Assembly (NCBI RefSeq): GCF_030295975.1
Contig: NZ_AP027364.1
Location: forward strand, 2,914,001 to 2,978,000
Reading direction: 5' to 3'
DNA: 64,000 nucleotides
Source: Thalassotalea atypica
GTDB lineage: Bacteria > Pseudomonadota > Gammaproteobacteria > Enterobacterales > Alteromonadaceae
Within the stretch, counting starts at the first letter, position 1. Each line of letters opens with the position of its first letter. A model generated the notes under the pieces. The model was not told the origin of the DNA. It was given only the letters and a program-made list of their open reading frames with translations, and searched no databases. A program made the position numbers and the translations under genes. Shown piece by piece: positions 1 through 8,814 of this stretch.

Positions 1-1
1 T

Positions 2-805
2 CATGAAACATTGCCGCATGAGTCCCTTGTTTATGTGGCGGATTCAAAATTCGCACCGTATGGTAAGCTCAACACCGAACAAATTATTGAGCGCGTCAAT
101 TACATTGCAGACCAGCTAGTCAAAATGAACGTGAAAGCCATTGTCATTGCCTGTAACACAGCAACCGTTAACGCCATCGACCAGCTAAGAGCAAATTTAT
201 CGATTCCCATTATCGGCGTTGAGCCTGCCATTAAGCCCGCAGCCCAACACAGTAAAACCAAATCCGTGGGACTATTAGTGACCCAAGCGACGGCGACAAA
301 TCAAAGGTTCTTATCTTTGGTTGAAAAACACAGTAACGGTGCTAATGTTCACATTCAACCCTGTCCAGATTTGGCTTATGTTATTGAGCAAGGCCATGCC
401 AATACGCTAATGAGCTATACCTTATTGAAAAGATACTTATCACCGCTGCTTGAAAAAAACATCGATAAACTTGTATTGGGCTGTACCCACTACCCTTTCG
501 TCAGTGAACAAATTAAGCAGATATTAGGAGATAAAGTCAGCTTATTAGAAACCGCGCTGCCTGTTACACAGGAGTTAACAAGACAGCTTAATAAACATAA
601 TTTGTCGACATCCCTTGAACAATCCACTCTTGCTAAAGTGAATACTAGCGCCAATATCCGTTTTTACAGCACCAAGCCGTCTGCAAATCAGCAGCACATT
701 ATCCAACAGCTCTGGAAAACCACTGAAGATAATCTAAACACGCCAGAGAACACTGCTCAAACTAACTCAAACCAAATGCAATTATCTCTGCAAAATTTTG
801 TCTGA
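2..805 (+). CDS. murI: Glutamate racemase (5' end cut by window edge)
   Basis: Converts L-glutamate to D-glutamate for peptidoglycan precursors in the cytoplasm. The reading frame is open to the window edge, and the first visible residues (HETLPHESLVYVADS) already lie inside the family domain, so the true start is upstream. The TTG at 11 is not a start. Both catalytic cysteines of the racemase family are visible, in IVIACNTAT and in LGCTHYPF. About 30 N-terminal residues appear to be missing. The C-terminal tail after the second cysteine, rich in Asn and Gln, is longer than in enteric MurI. The gene is followed by a gap carrying a MetJ operator, so it is not in an operon with metK. Confidence 0.93.
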   Translation, partial: HETLPHESLVYVADSKFAPYGKLNTEQIIERVNYIADQLVKMNVKAIVIACNTATVNAIDQLRANLSIPIIGVEPAIKPAAQHSKTKSVGLLVTQATATNQRFLSLVEKHSNGANVHIQPCPDLAYVIEQGHANTLMSYTLLKRYLSPLLEKNIDKLVLGCTHYPFVSEQIKQILGDKVSLLETALPVTQELTRQLNKHNLSTSLEQSTLAKVNTSANIRFYSTKPSANQQHIIQQLWKTTEDNLNTPENTAQTNSNQMQLSLQNFV

Positions 806-840
806 ATTTGTTATTTATTGATCTGCCACAACAAGAAAAG

Positions 841-864
841 AGACATTTAGACGTCTAGGCGTAA
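841..864 (+). promoter_or_regulatory. Tandem MetJ operator (three met boxes) upstream of metK
   Basis: Three consecutive 8-bp units read AGACATTT, AGACGTCT and AGGCGTAA. The middle one is the perfect met-box consensus and the flanking ones match at 5 or 6 of 8 positions. MetJ with S-adenosylmethionine binds such head-to-tail boxes cooperatively and represses methionine-cycle genes, and metK is a classic target. The array ends about 108 bp before the metK start. I could not assign a convincing -35/-10 pair. Confidence 0.8.
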
Positions 865-972
865 AAAACTTTCCTTCACAGTTAATATAAGCTAAAATTG
901 CGAAAAATTTGGCTCTTGGTTAACGATTACTCAAGTATGCCTTTTTCAACCAGTTAATTTTGTTGAGGTTTT

Positions 973-2160
973 ATGTCTACTCATTTTTTTACATCTGAAT
1001 CAGTATCAGAAGGTCATCCGGATAAAATTGCGGATCAAATCTCTGATGCCGTCTTAGACGCGATTATCGCTAAAGATAAAAACGCTCGTGTTGCCTGTGA
1101 AACTATGGTGAAAACGGGTGTTGCCATTATTTCTGGTGAAATATCGACTTCAGCATGGGTTGATTTGGAAAGCCTTACTCGTAAAGTAATTTGTGATATT
1201 GGCTACACCTCATCAGACGTTGGTTTCGATGGTGAGACCTGTGGCATCATGAATTTAATTGGCCAGCAGTCATTAGAAATTGCTCAGGGCGTTGATCGCT
1301 CTAAACCTGAAGAGCAAGGTGCTGGCGACCAAGGTTTAATGTTTGGTTATGCAACCAATGAAACTGAAACATTAATGCCTGCACCGCTTTATTACTCTCA
1401 TTTATTAGTAGAACGTCAAGCTGAAGTACGTAAATCTGGCGTTTTGCCTTGGTTACGCCCTGACGCGAAAAGCCAAGTGACATTTGTTTATGAAGACAAT
1501 AAGCCAGTAGCGATTGATGCCGTTGTTTTGTCCACACAGCACAACCCTGATATTACACAAGAGCAATTACATGATGCAGTCATGAAAAACATTATCTTGC
1601 ATGTATTGCCAGAAGAGCTACTGACTGAAAATACTAAGTACTTCATCAACCCAACCGGCAGTTTTGTCATTGGTGGTCCGGTAGGTGATTGTGGCTTAAC
1701 TGGTCGTAAAATCATTGTTGATACCTATGGCGGCATGGCACGTCATGGCGGTGGTGCTTTCTCAGGTAAAGATCCATCGAAAGTGGATCGCAGTGCAGCC
1801 TACGCAGGTCGTTATGTGGCAAAAAACATCGTAGCAGCTGGACTTGCAGAACGTTGTGAAATTCAAGTGTCTTACGCTATTGGTGTTGCTGAGCCAACGT
1901 CAATCACAGTAGAAACTTTTGGTACCGGCAAAGTTTCAGAAAAGAAATTAGTTGAACTGGTACGTGAACACTTTGACTTACGCCCATACGGCATTACTAA
2001 AATGCTCGACTTGTTACACCCGATGTACCAACAAACAGCAGCATACGGTCACTTTGGTCGTGAGCCATACGAAATGACCGTCGACGGTGAAACCTTTACA
2101 GCCTTTAGCTGGGAAAAAACGGACAAAGCTGACGAACTACGCAAATCGGCTGGTCTGTAA
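973..2160 (+). CDS. metK: S-adenosylmethionine synthase
   Basis: Makes S-adenosylmethionine from methionine and ATP in the cytoplasm. The 395-residue product has normal family length. It shows the N-terminal [18 protein letters not shown] motif, the ATP-binding [12 protein letters not shown] hexapeptide region and the phosphate-binding [17 protein letters not shown] loop. The ATG is preceded by GAGGT at suitable spacing. The gene is monocistronic: a MetJ operator lies upstream and a strong terminator follows. Feedback repression by the SAM it produces is the expected control. Confidence 0.98.
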   Translation: MSTHFFTSESVSEGHPDKIADQISDAVLDAIIAKDKNARVACETMVKTGVAIISGEISTSAWVDLESLTRKVICDIGYTSSDVGFDGETCGIMNLIGQQSLEIAQGVDRSKPEEQGAGDQGLMFGYATNETETLMPAPLYYSHLLVERQAEVRKSGVLPWLRPDAKSQVTFVYEDNKPVAIDAVVLSTQHNPDITQEQLHDAVMKNIILHVLPEELLTENTKYFINPTGSFVIGGPVGDCGLTGRKIIVDTYGGMARHGGGAFSGKDPSKVDRSAAYAGRYVAKNIVAAGLAERCEIQVSYAIGVAEPTSITVETFGTGKVSEKKLVELVREHFDLRPYGITKMLDLLHPMYQQTAAYGHFGREPYEMTVDGETFTAFSWEKTDKADELRKSAGL

Positions 2161-2206
2161 GATTATGAATTAGTAAGTGTTGTGTACTTACATACTCCTT
2201 TAGATT

Positions 2207-2234
2207 AAAGGCTTCCATTAAGGAAGCCTTTTTT
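2207..2234 (+). terminator. Rho-independent terminator of metK
   Basis: A 10-bp perfect stem (AAAGGCTTCC with GGAAGCCTTT) and a 5-nt loop are followed by a run of T. It lies about 46 bp after the metK stop. Confidence 0.9.
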
Positions 2235-2416
2235 ATTGCGCTATATTTAACAACCATGTGTTCGTATTGCTCAAGAATGGAATGCAATCAATAGTTGGAC
2301 TACTCTTATCGGTATTGCTTTTGGGTTCTAACTGCATTTTCAAGGACAATTTTCCCTTAAATGTTTTAACTCTTAAACATGCACTTGTTCACAATAAGTA
2401 GCATTTGGGAGGCTTC

Positions 2417-3958
2417 ATGAACTTAAAATGCTTGTTTATCATCGAGTTGGCCATCTCAGCTCTCTTTGCAAGCCAACTTACTTTTGCACACGATGGTCAT
2501 GATACAAAAGATATGATTGTAACCGAGCTAGGTGACTTAGGCAGAGTCGACTTTTCCAGCTCATGCAATGATGAAGCACAATCAGCCATCAACACCGGCG
2601 TCGCCCTATTGCATCACATGATGTATGCGCAGGCAGAAAAACACTTCAACCAGTGGATTGAAAAGCAGCCTGACTGTGCCATGCTATATTGGGGCTACGC
2701 CATGACACTCTTTCACCCACTCTGGCCAGATACAATCAGTAAAGAAGCGCTTATTTTAGGCCATAACGCCATTACAACAGCTAAAACACTAACGTCGAGC
2801 AAACGTGAAAGTGATTATATTGACGCTGCAGCGGCTTATTATCACGACTGGAATTCAACGCCGGATAAAAAACGAATCGGTTTATGGGCAGTGGCACAAA
2901 AACAAGTTTTTGATAATTATCCTAATGATCTTGATGCAACTGCATTTTACGCCTTGTCACAGCTGGTTACGGCGCCTAAAACTGACGGGAGTTTTTCACA
3001 GCAAAAACAGGCAGGAGAATTACTCAGTAAAATTTATAGAAAGTCACCCACTCATCCTGGCGCGATTCACTACACCATTCACGCCTATGACAATCCTGTA
3101 CTAGCAGAACAAGCGGTTAGCGCGGCAAGAGCCTACGATAAAATCGCACCGGATGTACCACATGCCCTACATATGCCAAGTCATATTTTTGTCCGAATCG
3201 GTTATTGGGAGGATGTCATCAGCTGGAATATTCGATCAGCCAAAGCTGCACTTAATTTTCCCACTAAAGGCAGTACTTCCATGCATTATGTCCATGCTGT
3301 TGACTATCTAGTGTATGGCTACATGCAAAGTCAGCAAACTGAAAAAGCACTCGCTGCCTATCAAGAGATCAAAAAGCACCACCCTATACAAACTACGTTT
3401 CCAGCGGCCTATGCAATGACCACCATCCCAGTTCGCATCGTCTTGGAAACCAATGCATGGCAAAAAGCCAGCCAGCTCCAAACAAGACAACCCGATTATT
3501 TCAACTGGGACAATTTTCCAGAAGTGGAAGCAATCACCTATTATGCCCGTGGCCTTGGCGCTGTAAGAAGTCAAAACATAAAAGCAGCACACGAAAGCTT
3601 AGCGGTGTTAAACACCTTGTATGAAAAAACCTTAGCGAAAAGCCCAACTTACTGGGCAATATTAGTAGATGCGCAAAGACAAACCCTCGACGCGTGGATT
3701 AAATTTGAAACAGGTAACAAAGCAAAAGCAATCTCTCAATTAAGACGTGCTGCCAACTTAGAAGATTCTCTTGATAAAAACCCAGTCACGCCTGGTGCCG
3801 TGCTGCCAGCGAGGGAGTTATTAGGCGACATGTTACTGCTACGGGGTGATTATGAGGCCGCTATCTCCGCATTTGAAGCCAGTTTGAACATAAACCCAAA
3901 TAGAGCAAAAAGTATCAAGGGAATAAGTCTCGCTAAGAGTCAACTATCAAAACTCTAA
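2417..3958 (+). CDS. Secreted TPR-repeat protein of unknown function
   Basis: A 513-residue protein with a signal peptide ending near SQLTFAHDG, so it is probably periplasmic. The mature N-terminus is His/Asp-rich (HDGHDTKD), which could bind metal. Degenerate helical repeats run through the protein, and the clearest TPR lies near the C-terminus (LLRGDYEAAISAFEASLNINP). A His-rich motif, HYTIHAYDNP, sits mid-protein with a second cluster, HALHMPSHIFVRIG, just after it. The ATG at 2417 is preferred because GGGAGG lies just before it. A TTG at 2405 would add four residues. The role cannot be assigned from sequence. Confidence 0.8.
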   Translation: MNLKCLFIIELAISALFASQLTFAHDGHDTKDMIVTELGDLGRVDFSSSCNDEAQSAINTGVALLHHMMYAQAEKHFNQWIEKQPDCAMLYWGYAMTLFHPLWPDTISKEALILGHNAITTAKTLTSSKRESDYIDAAAAYYHDWNSTPDKKRIGLWAVAQKQVFDNYPNDLDATAFYALSQLVTAPKTDGSFSQQKQAGELLSKIYRKSPTHPGAIHYTIHAYDNPVLAEQAVSAARAYDKIAPDVPHALHMPSHIFVRIGYWEDVISWNIRSAKAALNFPTKGSTSMHYVHAVDYLVYGYMQSQQTEKALAAYQEIKKHHPIQTTFPAAYAMTTIPVRIVLETNAWQKASQLQTRQPDYFNWDNFPEVEAITYYARGLGAVRSQNIKAAHESLAVLNTLYEKTLAKSPTYWAILVDAQRQTLDAWIKFETGNKAKAISQLRRAANLEDSLDKNPVTPGAVLPARELLGDMLLLRGDYEAAISAFEASLNINPNRAKSIKGISLAKSQLSKL

Positions 3959-3985
3959 CTATCACTCCGCTGTTGCACCAATAAA

Positions 3986-4009
3986 AAAGGGCTAATGCAG
4001 CCCTTTAAT
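3986..4009. terminator. Bidirectional terminator between convergent genes
   Basis: An 8-bp stem (AAAGGGCT with AGCCCTTT) has a 5-nt loop, an A-run on the left side and T-rich sequence on the right. The TPR gene and the ABC permease gene converge on it, so it can serve both, and it is stronger in the minus direction. Confidence 0.75.
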
Positions 4010-4034
4010 TCATTTGGCAACTATACCTAAACAA

Positions 4035-6542
4035 TTATTCATATCGCAATGATTTCACCGGATTTTTCCTCGCTACTTTTGCAGCATTGCCGCCAACCGT
4101 TAACCAGGCAATCACCAATGATAACAAACCAACACTTGCACAAATCGGTATTAAATACCAAGTATCAATGCGGTAGGTGAATGATTGCAACCAACCAAGT
4201 AAGAAGTATGCAGCTACTGGCCAAGCAATGATGTTGGCAATAATCACTGGCTTTGAAAATTGCCAAATTAACAGCTGAATAATATCAGTAACACCTGCTC
4301 CCATTACCTTACGAATGCCGATCTCTTTGGTACGCCTTTCAACAGTAAACGCTGATAACCCATATAACCCCAGACAAGCAACAATGATGGCAAGTACTGC
4401 AAAAGCCAAAAATAATTTTGCCGTAGTTGACTCATCTTGATACTGAGCTGCCATCATTTCAGATAAGAACTGTAAATCAATAGGCTCCATAGGCACATGC
4501 TCTTTCCAAACAGTCTGTACTTGTTCCATTAGGTTTGGCACATCGTTACTATTGAAGCTGATATTGGCGACTCTAAATCGTCGAGCATTGTGCATATATG
4601 CGCTTGCTCTAATGCCGTACTTCATCGAACGAAAATGTAGGTCAGGTATAACGCCAATAATGGTGTAGTTGTACCTACCGCTGTTTAAGGTATTACCTAT
4701 CGCTTGTGCTGGGTCGCTATAACCATATTTCAATGCCGCAGTTCGATTAAGAATGATACTTGCTTGACCTATTTGTTCTTCCCCTTCAGCTAACGGCGTC
4801 ATCGCATCGCTGCCATAGCTTTCATCAAACAAGCGACCTGCTATCGGCATTACCCCGTAACTTTCGAAGAAACCATAGCCCATATGATGATAGTTCAATA
4901 GCACGGGCTCTACTTTTTCACCCTGAGGATTTAACTCAACGAGTGTAAATTGGCTATTGTTTTCAAAATCCTGTGTGGGAGATTCAGAGCTGAAGGTTAC
5001 ATCGGTCACGCCAGATAAATTTAGTAAGCTCTGCTTTAAGCCATCGGTATTACCATGTGCAACACGCACGTTTAGTACCATTTTATCGTGATAACGATAA
5101 CCTACGTCAGCCGCATTTGAGTACAAGGTTTGTCCGTACACCACAATGGTAGCAATAACTAGCATAATTGACATCGCAAATTGGATAACAACTAACGTAC
5201 TTCTAAATTTAGTTGCTCCTTGACTTTCTGAACTCTTGCTTGATTTTAAGATATGACCTGGCAAAAATTTAGATAAATACATCGCAGGATAGGCGCCTGC
5301 ACCAAGTCCGACTACAGTTGTTACTAGCATCAAATTAAGCAATAAAGACGGCTCGTCAAACAATTGCAACTGCAGGTCTTTACCAATGACTTGATTGTAA
5401 AAAGGTAGCACTAGTTCTGCCGCAGCCAATGCAAATAACAACGCGATAAACACAACAGTTAATGCTTCGCTCAAAAATTGAATAGCGACTTGAGCTCTGC
5501 TCGCCCCAACAACTTTTCGCATCGCAACTTCTTTCGCTCTTTTACTCGCTTTAGCTGTAGATAGGTTCATGAAGTTAATACAGGCAATTAAAAGCACTAG
5601 CGCTGCAACAATGGTAAAGGTTTTAATCATGCGATCATCCCCCATTGGAGTGAGATCTCCCATACTGCCAGCATCATATTTAGCTTTAAGGTGTATATCA
5701 GGCACTGACATCAGTTTTAAGTTGATAAAATCAGTGACCTTGGCATCTGCTGCTTGCTCACCTAGAAACTGTTTTGCCATGTCGATAAATGGGCTTTCGT
5801 GGTTAAGCCAGTAATTCACACGTTCTTGTAACAGGCTAAGTTCAATTCCTGGATTTAACTTAAAATAAGTATACACATTAACGCTGTTCCATGTATGAAG
5901 CACGTTGGTATCGTTAGCAAATAACTCAGGATTTAAATAGAAGACAAAATCAAAGTCTAAATGTGTTGCCGACGGTAGGTTCTTTATAACGCCTGTAATA
6001 GCCGCAACTGAAGGATCATTACCGATACAGCAAAATGTCATGGTTTCACCAATAACATCTGTTCGACCAAAATATTTCAATGCCATTTCTTCTGTGATTA
6101 ATAAATCGTTCGGTTTGGCAAAAGAAGTTACTCTATCGCCGTGAGTAAACGGTAAGTCGAACACATCGAGAAAACTCGAATCTACCATAGACCCTTGTTC
6201 GCTATATCCTTCACCTTTATGCTGAATTGTCGTGCCAAAACGCACAATGCGCACACCAGTCTCCACTTCAGCATTAGCATATCCTTTGATAGCTTCCATA
6301 ATGCGACCAGCGGATCTAACCGTTAGAAATGGTGGCTGGTTGGGCATAGTAAATGCAGTATGAACGCGAGCTAGGCGATCGCTATCGGTTAACCATTTGT
6401 CATAGCCTGATTCTTCACGAACGAACAACATGATCAAGATACAGCTCATTAGACCAACCGTTAAGCCAAAAATATTAATGGCTGAAAAGACACCATTTTT
6501 GACAATATTTCGCCAAGCGGTGATTAAATAATTTTTAAACAT
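4035..6542 (-). CDS. FtsX/MacB-type ABC transporter permease
   Basis: An 835-residue inner-membrane permease. It begins MFKNYLITAWRNIVKNGVF with a first membrane helix near residues 20-42. A large MacB-type periplasmic domain follows, then three helices around residues 315-430. The arrangement is then repeated: a helix near 455, a second periplasmic domain and three C-terminal helices. This duplicated FtsX/MacB_PCD layout belongs to the mechanotransmission ABC class, which works on periplasmic substrates. It lacks an ATPase domain, which the next gene supplies. It is last in the leftward operon adaptor-ATPase-permease, with 14 bp separating it from the ATPase gene. The substrate is unknown; export of a peptide, antibiotic or lipid is possible. 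Confidence 0.9.
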   Translation of the reverse strand: MFKNYLITAWRNIVKNGVFSAINIFGLTVGLMSCILIMLFVREESGYDKWLTDSDRLARVHTAFTMPNQPPFLTVRSAGRIMEAIKGYANAEVETGVRIVRFGTTIQHKGEGYSEQGSMVDSSFLDVFDLPFTHGDRVTSFAKPNDLLITEEMALKYFGRTDVIGETMTFCCIGNDPSVAAITGVIKNLPSATHLDFDFVFYLNPELFANDTNVLHTWNSVNVYTYFKLNPGIELSLLQERVNYWLNHESPFIDMAKQFLGEQAADAKVTDFINLKLMSVPDIHLKAKYDAGSMGDLTPMGDDRMIKTFTIVAALVLLIACINFMNLSTAKASKRAKEVAMRKVVGASRAQVAIQFLSEALTVVFIALLFALAAAELVLPFYNQVIGKDLQLQLFDEPSLLLNLMLVTTVVGLGAGAYPAMYLSKFLPGHILKSSKSSESQGATKFRSTLVVIQFAMSIMLVIATIVVYGQTLYSNAADVGYRYHDKMVLNVRVAHGNTDGLKQSLLNLSGVTDVTFSSESPTQDFENNSQFTLVELNPQGEKVEPVLLNYHHMGYGFFESYGVMPIAGRLFDESYGSDAMTPLAEGEEQIGQASIILNRTAALKYGYSDPAQAIGNTLNSGRYNYTIIGVIPDLHFRSMKYGIRASAYMHNARRFRVANISFNSNDVPNLMEQVQTVWKEHVPMEPIDLQFLSEMMAAQYQDESTTAKLFLAFAVLAIIVACLGLYGLSAFTVERRTKEIGIRKVMGAGVTDIIQLLIWQFSKPVIIANIIAWPVAAYFLLGWLQSFTYRIDTWYLIPICASVGLLSLVIAWLTVGGNAAKVARKNPVKSLRYE

Positions 6543-6556
6543 GAGACCCCCTGTCC

Positions 6557-7237
6557 CTAAGCCGCTCTAACATTTTCAGTGATCACATGCCCATCAAACA
6601 AATTGATGGTGCGTTTAGCGTAATCAGCGTGCGCCGGACTGTGCGTTACCATGATAATCGTCGTGCCTTCATCATTGAGGGCTTGTAGCATTTCCATGAC
6701 TTCCTGCCCGTGAGCACTGTCTAAGTTACCCGTAGGCTCATCGGCTAAGATCATTTTTTGATCACCAACCACGGCTCGTGCAACAGCAACACGTTGTTGT
6801 TGGCCACCTGAAAGCTGGCTTGGCATATGCTTAGCACGATGCGCAATGCCAACCTTATCCATCACTTTATCTACGCGTTTTTTACGCTCGCTGGCAGGAA
6901 TTCCATGGTAAAGCAGTGCAAGTTCAATGTTCTCCGCAACTGTCAACTCATCAATCAGATTAAAATTTTGAAAGATAAACCCAATGTTTTTCTTACGAAT
7001 CGATGATAGCTGCGCCTCTGAATAGCCTGAAATTTCTTCGCCATTGAAATGGTATTTACCCGAGCTCGGCGAATCCAACATACCAATAGTATTTAGCAAT
7101 GTTGATTTGCCACAACCCGATGGCCCCATAATGGCGACAAACTCACCTTGTGCTATTTCAATATTTACGCTGTTCAGCGCCAATGTTTCAACGTCATCTG
7201 TTTGGTAAACTCTTGATAAATCGTGTAGTTTTAACAT
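6557..7237 (-). CDS. ABC transporter ATP-binding protein (MacB/LolD type)
   Basis: A 226-residue cytoplasmic ATPase that powers the adjacent permease. It carries Walker [10 protein letters not shown], the signature LSGGQQQR and Walker [13 protein letters not shown], followed by the H-loop VTHSP. These are all typical of the LolD/MacB subfamily. The ATG at 7237 is chosen because AAGGA precedes it at good spacing. An upstream TTG at 7261 would only add a leader with no homology character. It lies between the adaptor gene and the permease gene in the same operon. Confidence 0.95.
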   Translation of the reverse strand: MLKLHDLSRVYQTDDVETLALNSVNIEIAQGEFVAIMGPSGCGKSTLLNTIGMLDSPSSGKYHFNGEEISGYSEAQLSSIRKKNIGFIFQNFNLIDELTVAENIELALLYHGIPASERKKRVDKVMDKVGIAHRAKHMPSQLSGGQQQRVAVARAVVGDQKMILADEPTGNLDSAHGQEVMEMLQALNDEGTTIIMVTHSPAHADYAKRTINLFDGHVITENVRAA

Positions 7238-7323
7238 GTTGGTTTCCTTATTTAATCTCAATTCGTCTTAATTATTAATTCTTAAAGCTATTATTTTTTA
7301 TCTATAAAGCGAACAAGCTAAGC

Positions 7324-8637
7324 TTAATTGCCAAGCTTTAATCGCTGCATGTCTTGATAACTGTTGTACGGGCTTGTTATGACCTGTTCGCCAATTTCCA
7401 GCCCATCAAGTACTTCAATGTATTGATTATTTCGTCTACCTAAACGGACAGGTCGGCGCGTTGCTTCATCCTTGCTCTGATTAACCACAAATATCCAGTT
7501 GCCACCCGTATCTTGATAAAACGCACCGTTAGGAATGAGCACAGCTTCGGATTCATCACCTAGGGTTAGTTTGGTTTGTATGGTTTGGCCCCGACGAATG
7601 CCTTGAGGTTGATCACCGATAAATCTCAAATCCACTTCAAATTGACCGTTTTGCACCTGTGGGTAAATTTTTGCGATTTCTAATGGGTAACTCTCGTAAG
7701 TTGCTTTTTGGCTAATATCAACACGACCTAAATAAAACTCATCAATAAATGCAGTCACTTTGTAATTATTAGGCGTATCGATCTGACCTAAACGCTCACC
7801 TCGACCAATGCTTTGACCAATCTCAACATTAAAGCCTGACAACTTGCCACCAACGGGTGCTTTTACATTCATGTTGTCTAGGTTCTGGCGAGATATTGCT
7901 AAATTACTTTCCAGGCGTGTGCTGGTTTCTTTTAAAAAGCTAAGTTGTGATTCTTGCATTCGCGTATCTGACGCTTGACTTTCAAGCGTGATTGCCAATC
8001 TATTTTTGTACCAAGCGAGGTTGTCTCTAGTGTCATCATAACTTGATTGACTGATAGCTCCTGTGGCGACTAGCTCTTGCTCTCTCTCTAATTGGCGAGT
8101 CAGCAACCTTATTTGGTGCTCAATATCAATAATATTGCTTTTATGGCGTAATCGATTTTGTTCAAGACTCAATTCTATTGATCGCATGTTGTTTAATTGC
8201 TCGGCAACACGAGTTTCATTACCCAGTACGCTTAGCTGCAGCGTTGCATTTGATAGCTCAACGATTAAGTCACCAGCGGCAAGCGTTGCACCGTCTTCTA
8301 CTAGAATACGCTCTACTCTCCCACCTTCTACAGCATCTAAAAACACAGTTTTCGCTGGAGCAATTCTGCCTCTTACAGGAATGAAATCTTCAAAGACACC
8401 AGATTTCACCGTTGAAATAACAATGCGATTACTGTCCACCGCCAATGATTTCCCAGAAAAATCACTAGATAATTTAAAGCCAAACCAAATGGCTACAATG
8501 ACGCCAAATAGCAAAACACCCCATGTTTTTAGTGGCGATTTCTTGTTAGTTACTTTTCTGTCCATGCCTGCACCCGATACAGCACCATTACTTGTATTTT
8601 CGGTTTTCGCATCAACAGCCTTTAACGAGTTACTCAT
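7324..8637 (-). CDS. HlyD-family periplasmic adaptor of the efflux system
   Basis: A 437-residue membrane-fusion protein. One membrane anchor lies near residues 39-56 (GVLLFGVIVAIWFGFKL). A biotinyl-lipoyl-like half-motif (GRVERILVEDGATLAAGDLI) and a long coiled-coil hairpin follow at about 125-245, then the second lipoyl half (VKAPVGGKLSGFNVEIGQSI) and beta-barrel regions. It links the inner-membrane ABC pump to an outer-membrane channel, for which there is no gene nearby. It is first in its operon, downstream of the predicted sigma-54 promoter at 8678-8692, and is divergent from the regulator gene. Confidence 0.93.
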   Translation of the reverse strand: MSNSLKAVDAKTENTSNGAVSGAGMDRKVTNKKSPLKTWGVLLFGVIVAIWFGFKLSSDFSGKSLAVDSNRIVISTVKSGVFEDFIPVRGRIAPAKTVFLDAVEGGRVERILVEDGATLAAGDLIVELSNATLQLSVLGNETRVAEQLNNMRSIELSLEQNRLRHKSNIIDIEHQIRLLTRQLEREQELVATGAISQSSYDDTRDNLAWYKNRLAITLESQASDTRMQESQLSFLKETSTRLESNLAISRQNLDNMNVKAPVGGKLSGFNVEIGQSIGRGERLGQIDTPNNYKVTAFIDEFYLGRVDISQKATYESYPLEIAKIYPQVQNGQFEVDLRFIGDQPQGIRRGQTIQTKLTLGDESEAVLIPNGAFYQDTGGNWIFVVNQSKDEATRRPVRLGRRNNQYIEVLDGLEIGEQVITSPYNSYQDMQRLKLGN

Positions 8638-8677
8638 AATTTACATATCACATTGTTACGCAGATAACATAACAGTT

Positions 8678-8692
8678 ACAAAAATCATTCCA
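8678..8692 (-). promoter_or_regulatory. Putative sigma-54 (-24/-12) promoter for the efflux operon
   Basis: Read on the minus strand the site is TGGAAT-GATTT-TTGT. It has the invariant GG of the -24 element, the correct 5-nt gap between hexamer and tetramer, and TTGT in place of TTGC at -12. Transcription would start near 8666, leaving a leader of about 30 nt before the adaptor ATG at 8637. The promoter call is supported by the tandem palindromes upstream and by the adjacent sigma-54 activator gene. The -12 element is not consensus. Confidence 0.6.
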
Positions 8693-8754
8693 ACATGCAT
8701 GTCTATGATTTTATTGATATTTAGCTCATCACCATAAAAAGAAGTAATAAAAAA

Positions 8755-8794
8755 CTGTACGTTTGTGAACACTAGGTGTACGTTTATGAACACT
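8755..8794. promoter_or_regulatory. Two tandem palindromic enhancer-like sites
   Basis: Two 18-bp copies, CTGTACGTTTGTGAACAC (8755-8772) and GTGTACGTTTATGAACAC (8776-8793), repeat with a 21-bp period, about two helical turns. Each is an imperfect dyad of the form GTGTnC-N6-GnACAC. They lie about 65-115 bp upstream of the predicted sigma-54 promoter, the usual place for NtrC-family enhancer sites. They also lie directly before the regulator's own start at 8815, so autoregulation is possible. Confidence 0.6.
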
Positions 8795-8814
8795 TAAGGC
8801 TTAAAATATCGCTC

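Noticed and set aside
806-972. SAM riboswitch upstream of metK
   Set aside because: The gap is short and shows no conserved riboswitch-like stem set. The clear MetJ boxes explain the control.
8776-8814. Extended N-terminus of the sigma-54 regulator from GTG at 8776
   Set aside because: The extra residues come from the palindromic sites. The receiver domain begins naturally just after the ATG at 8815.
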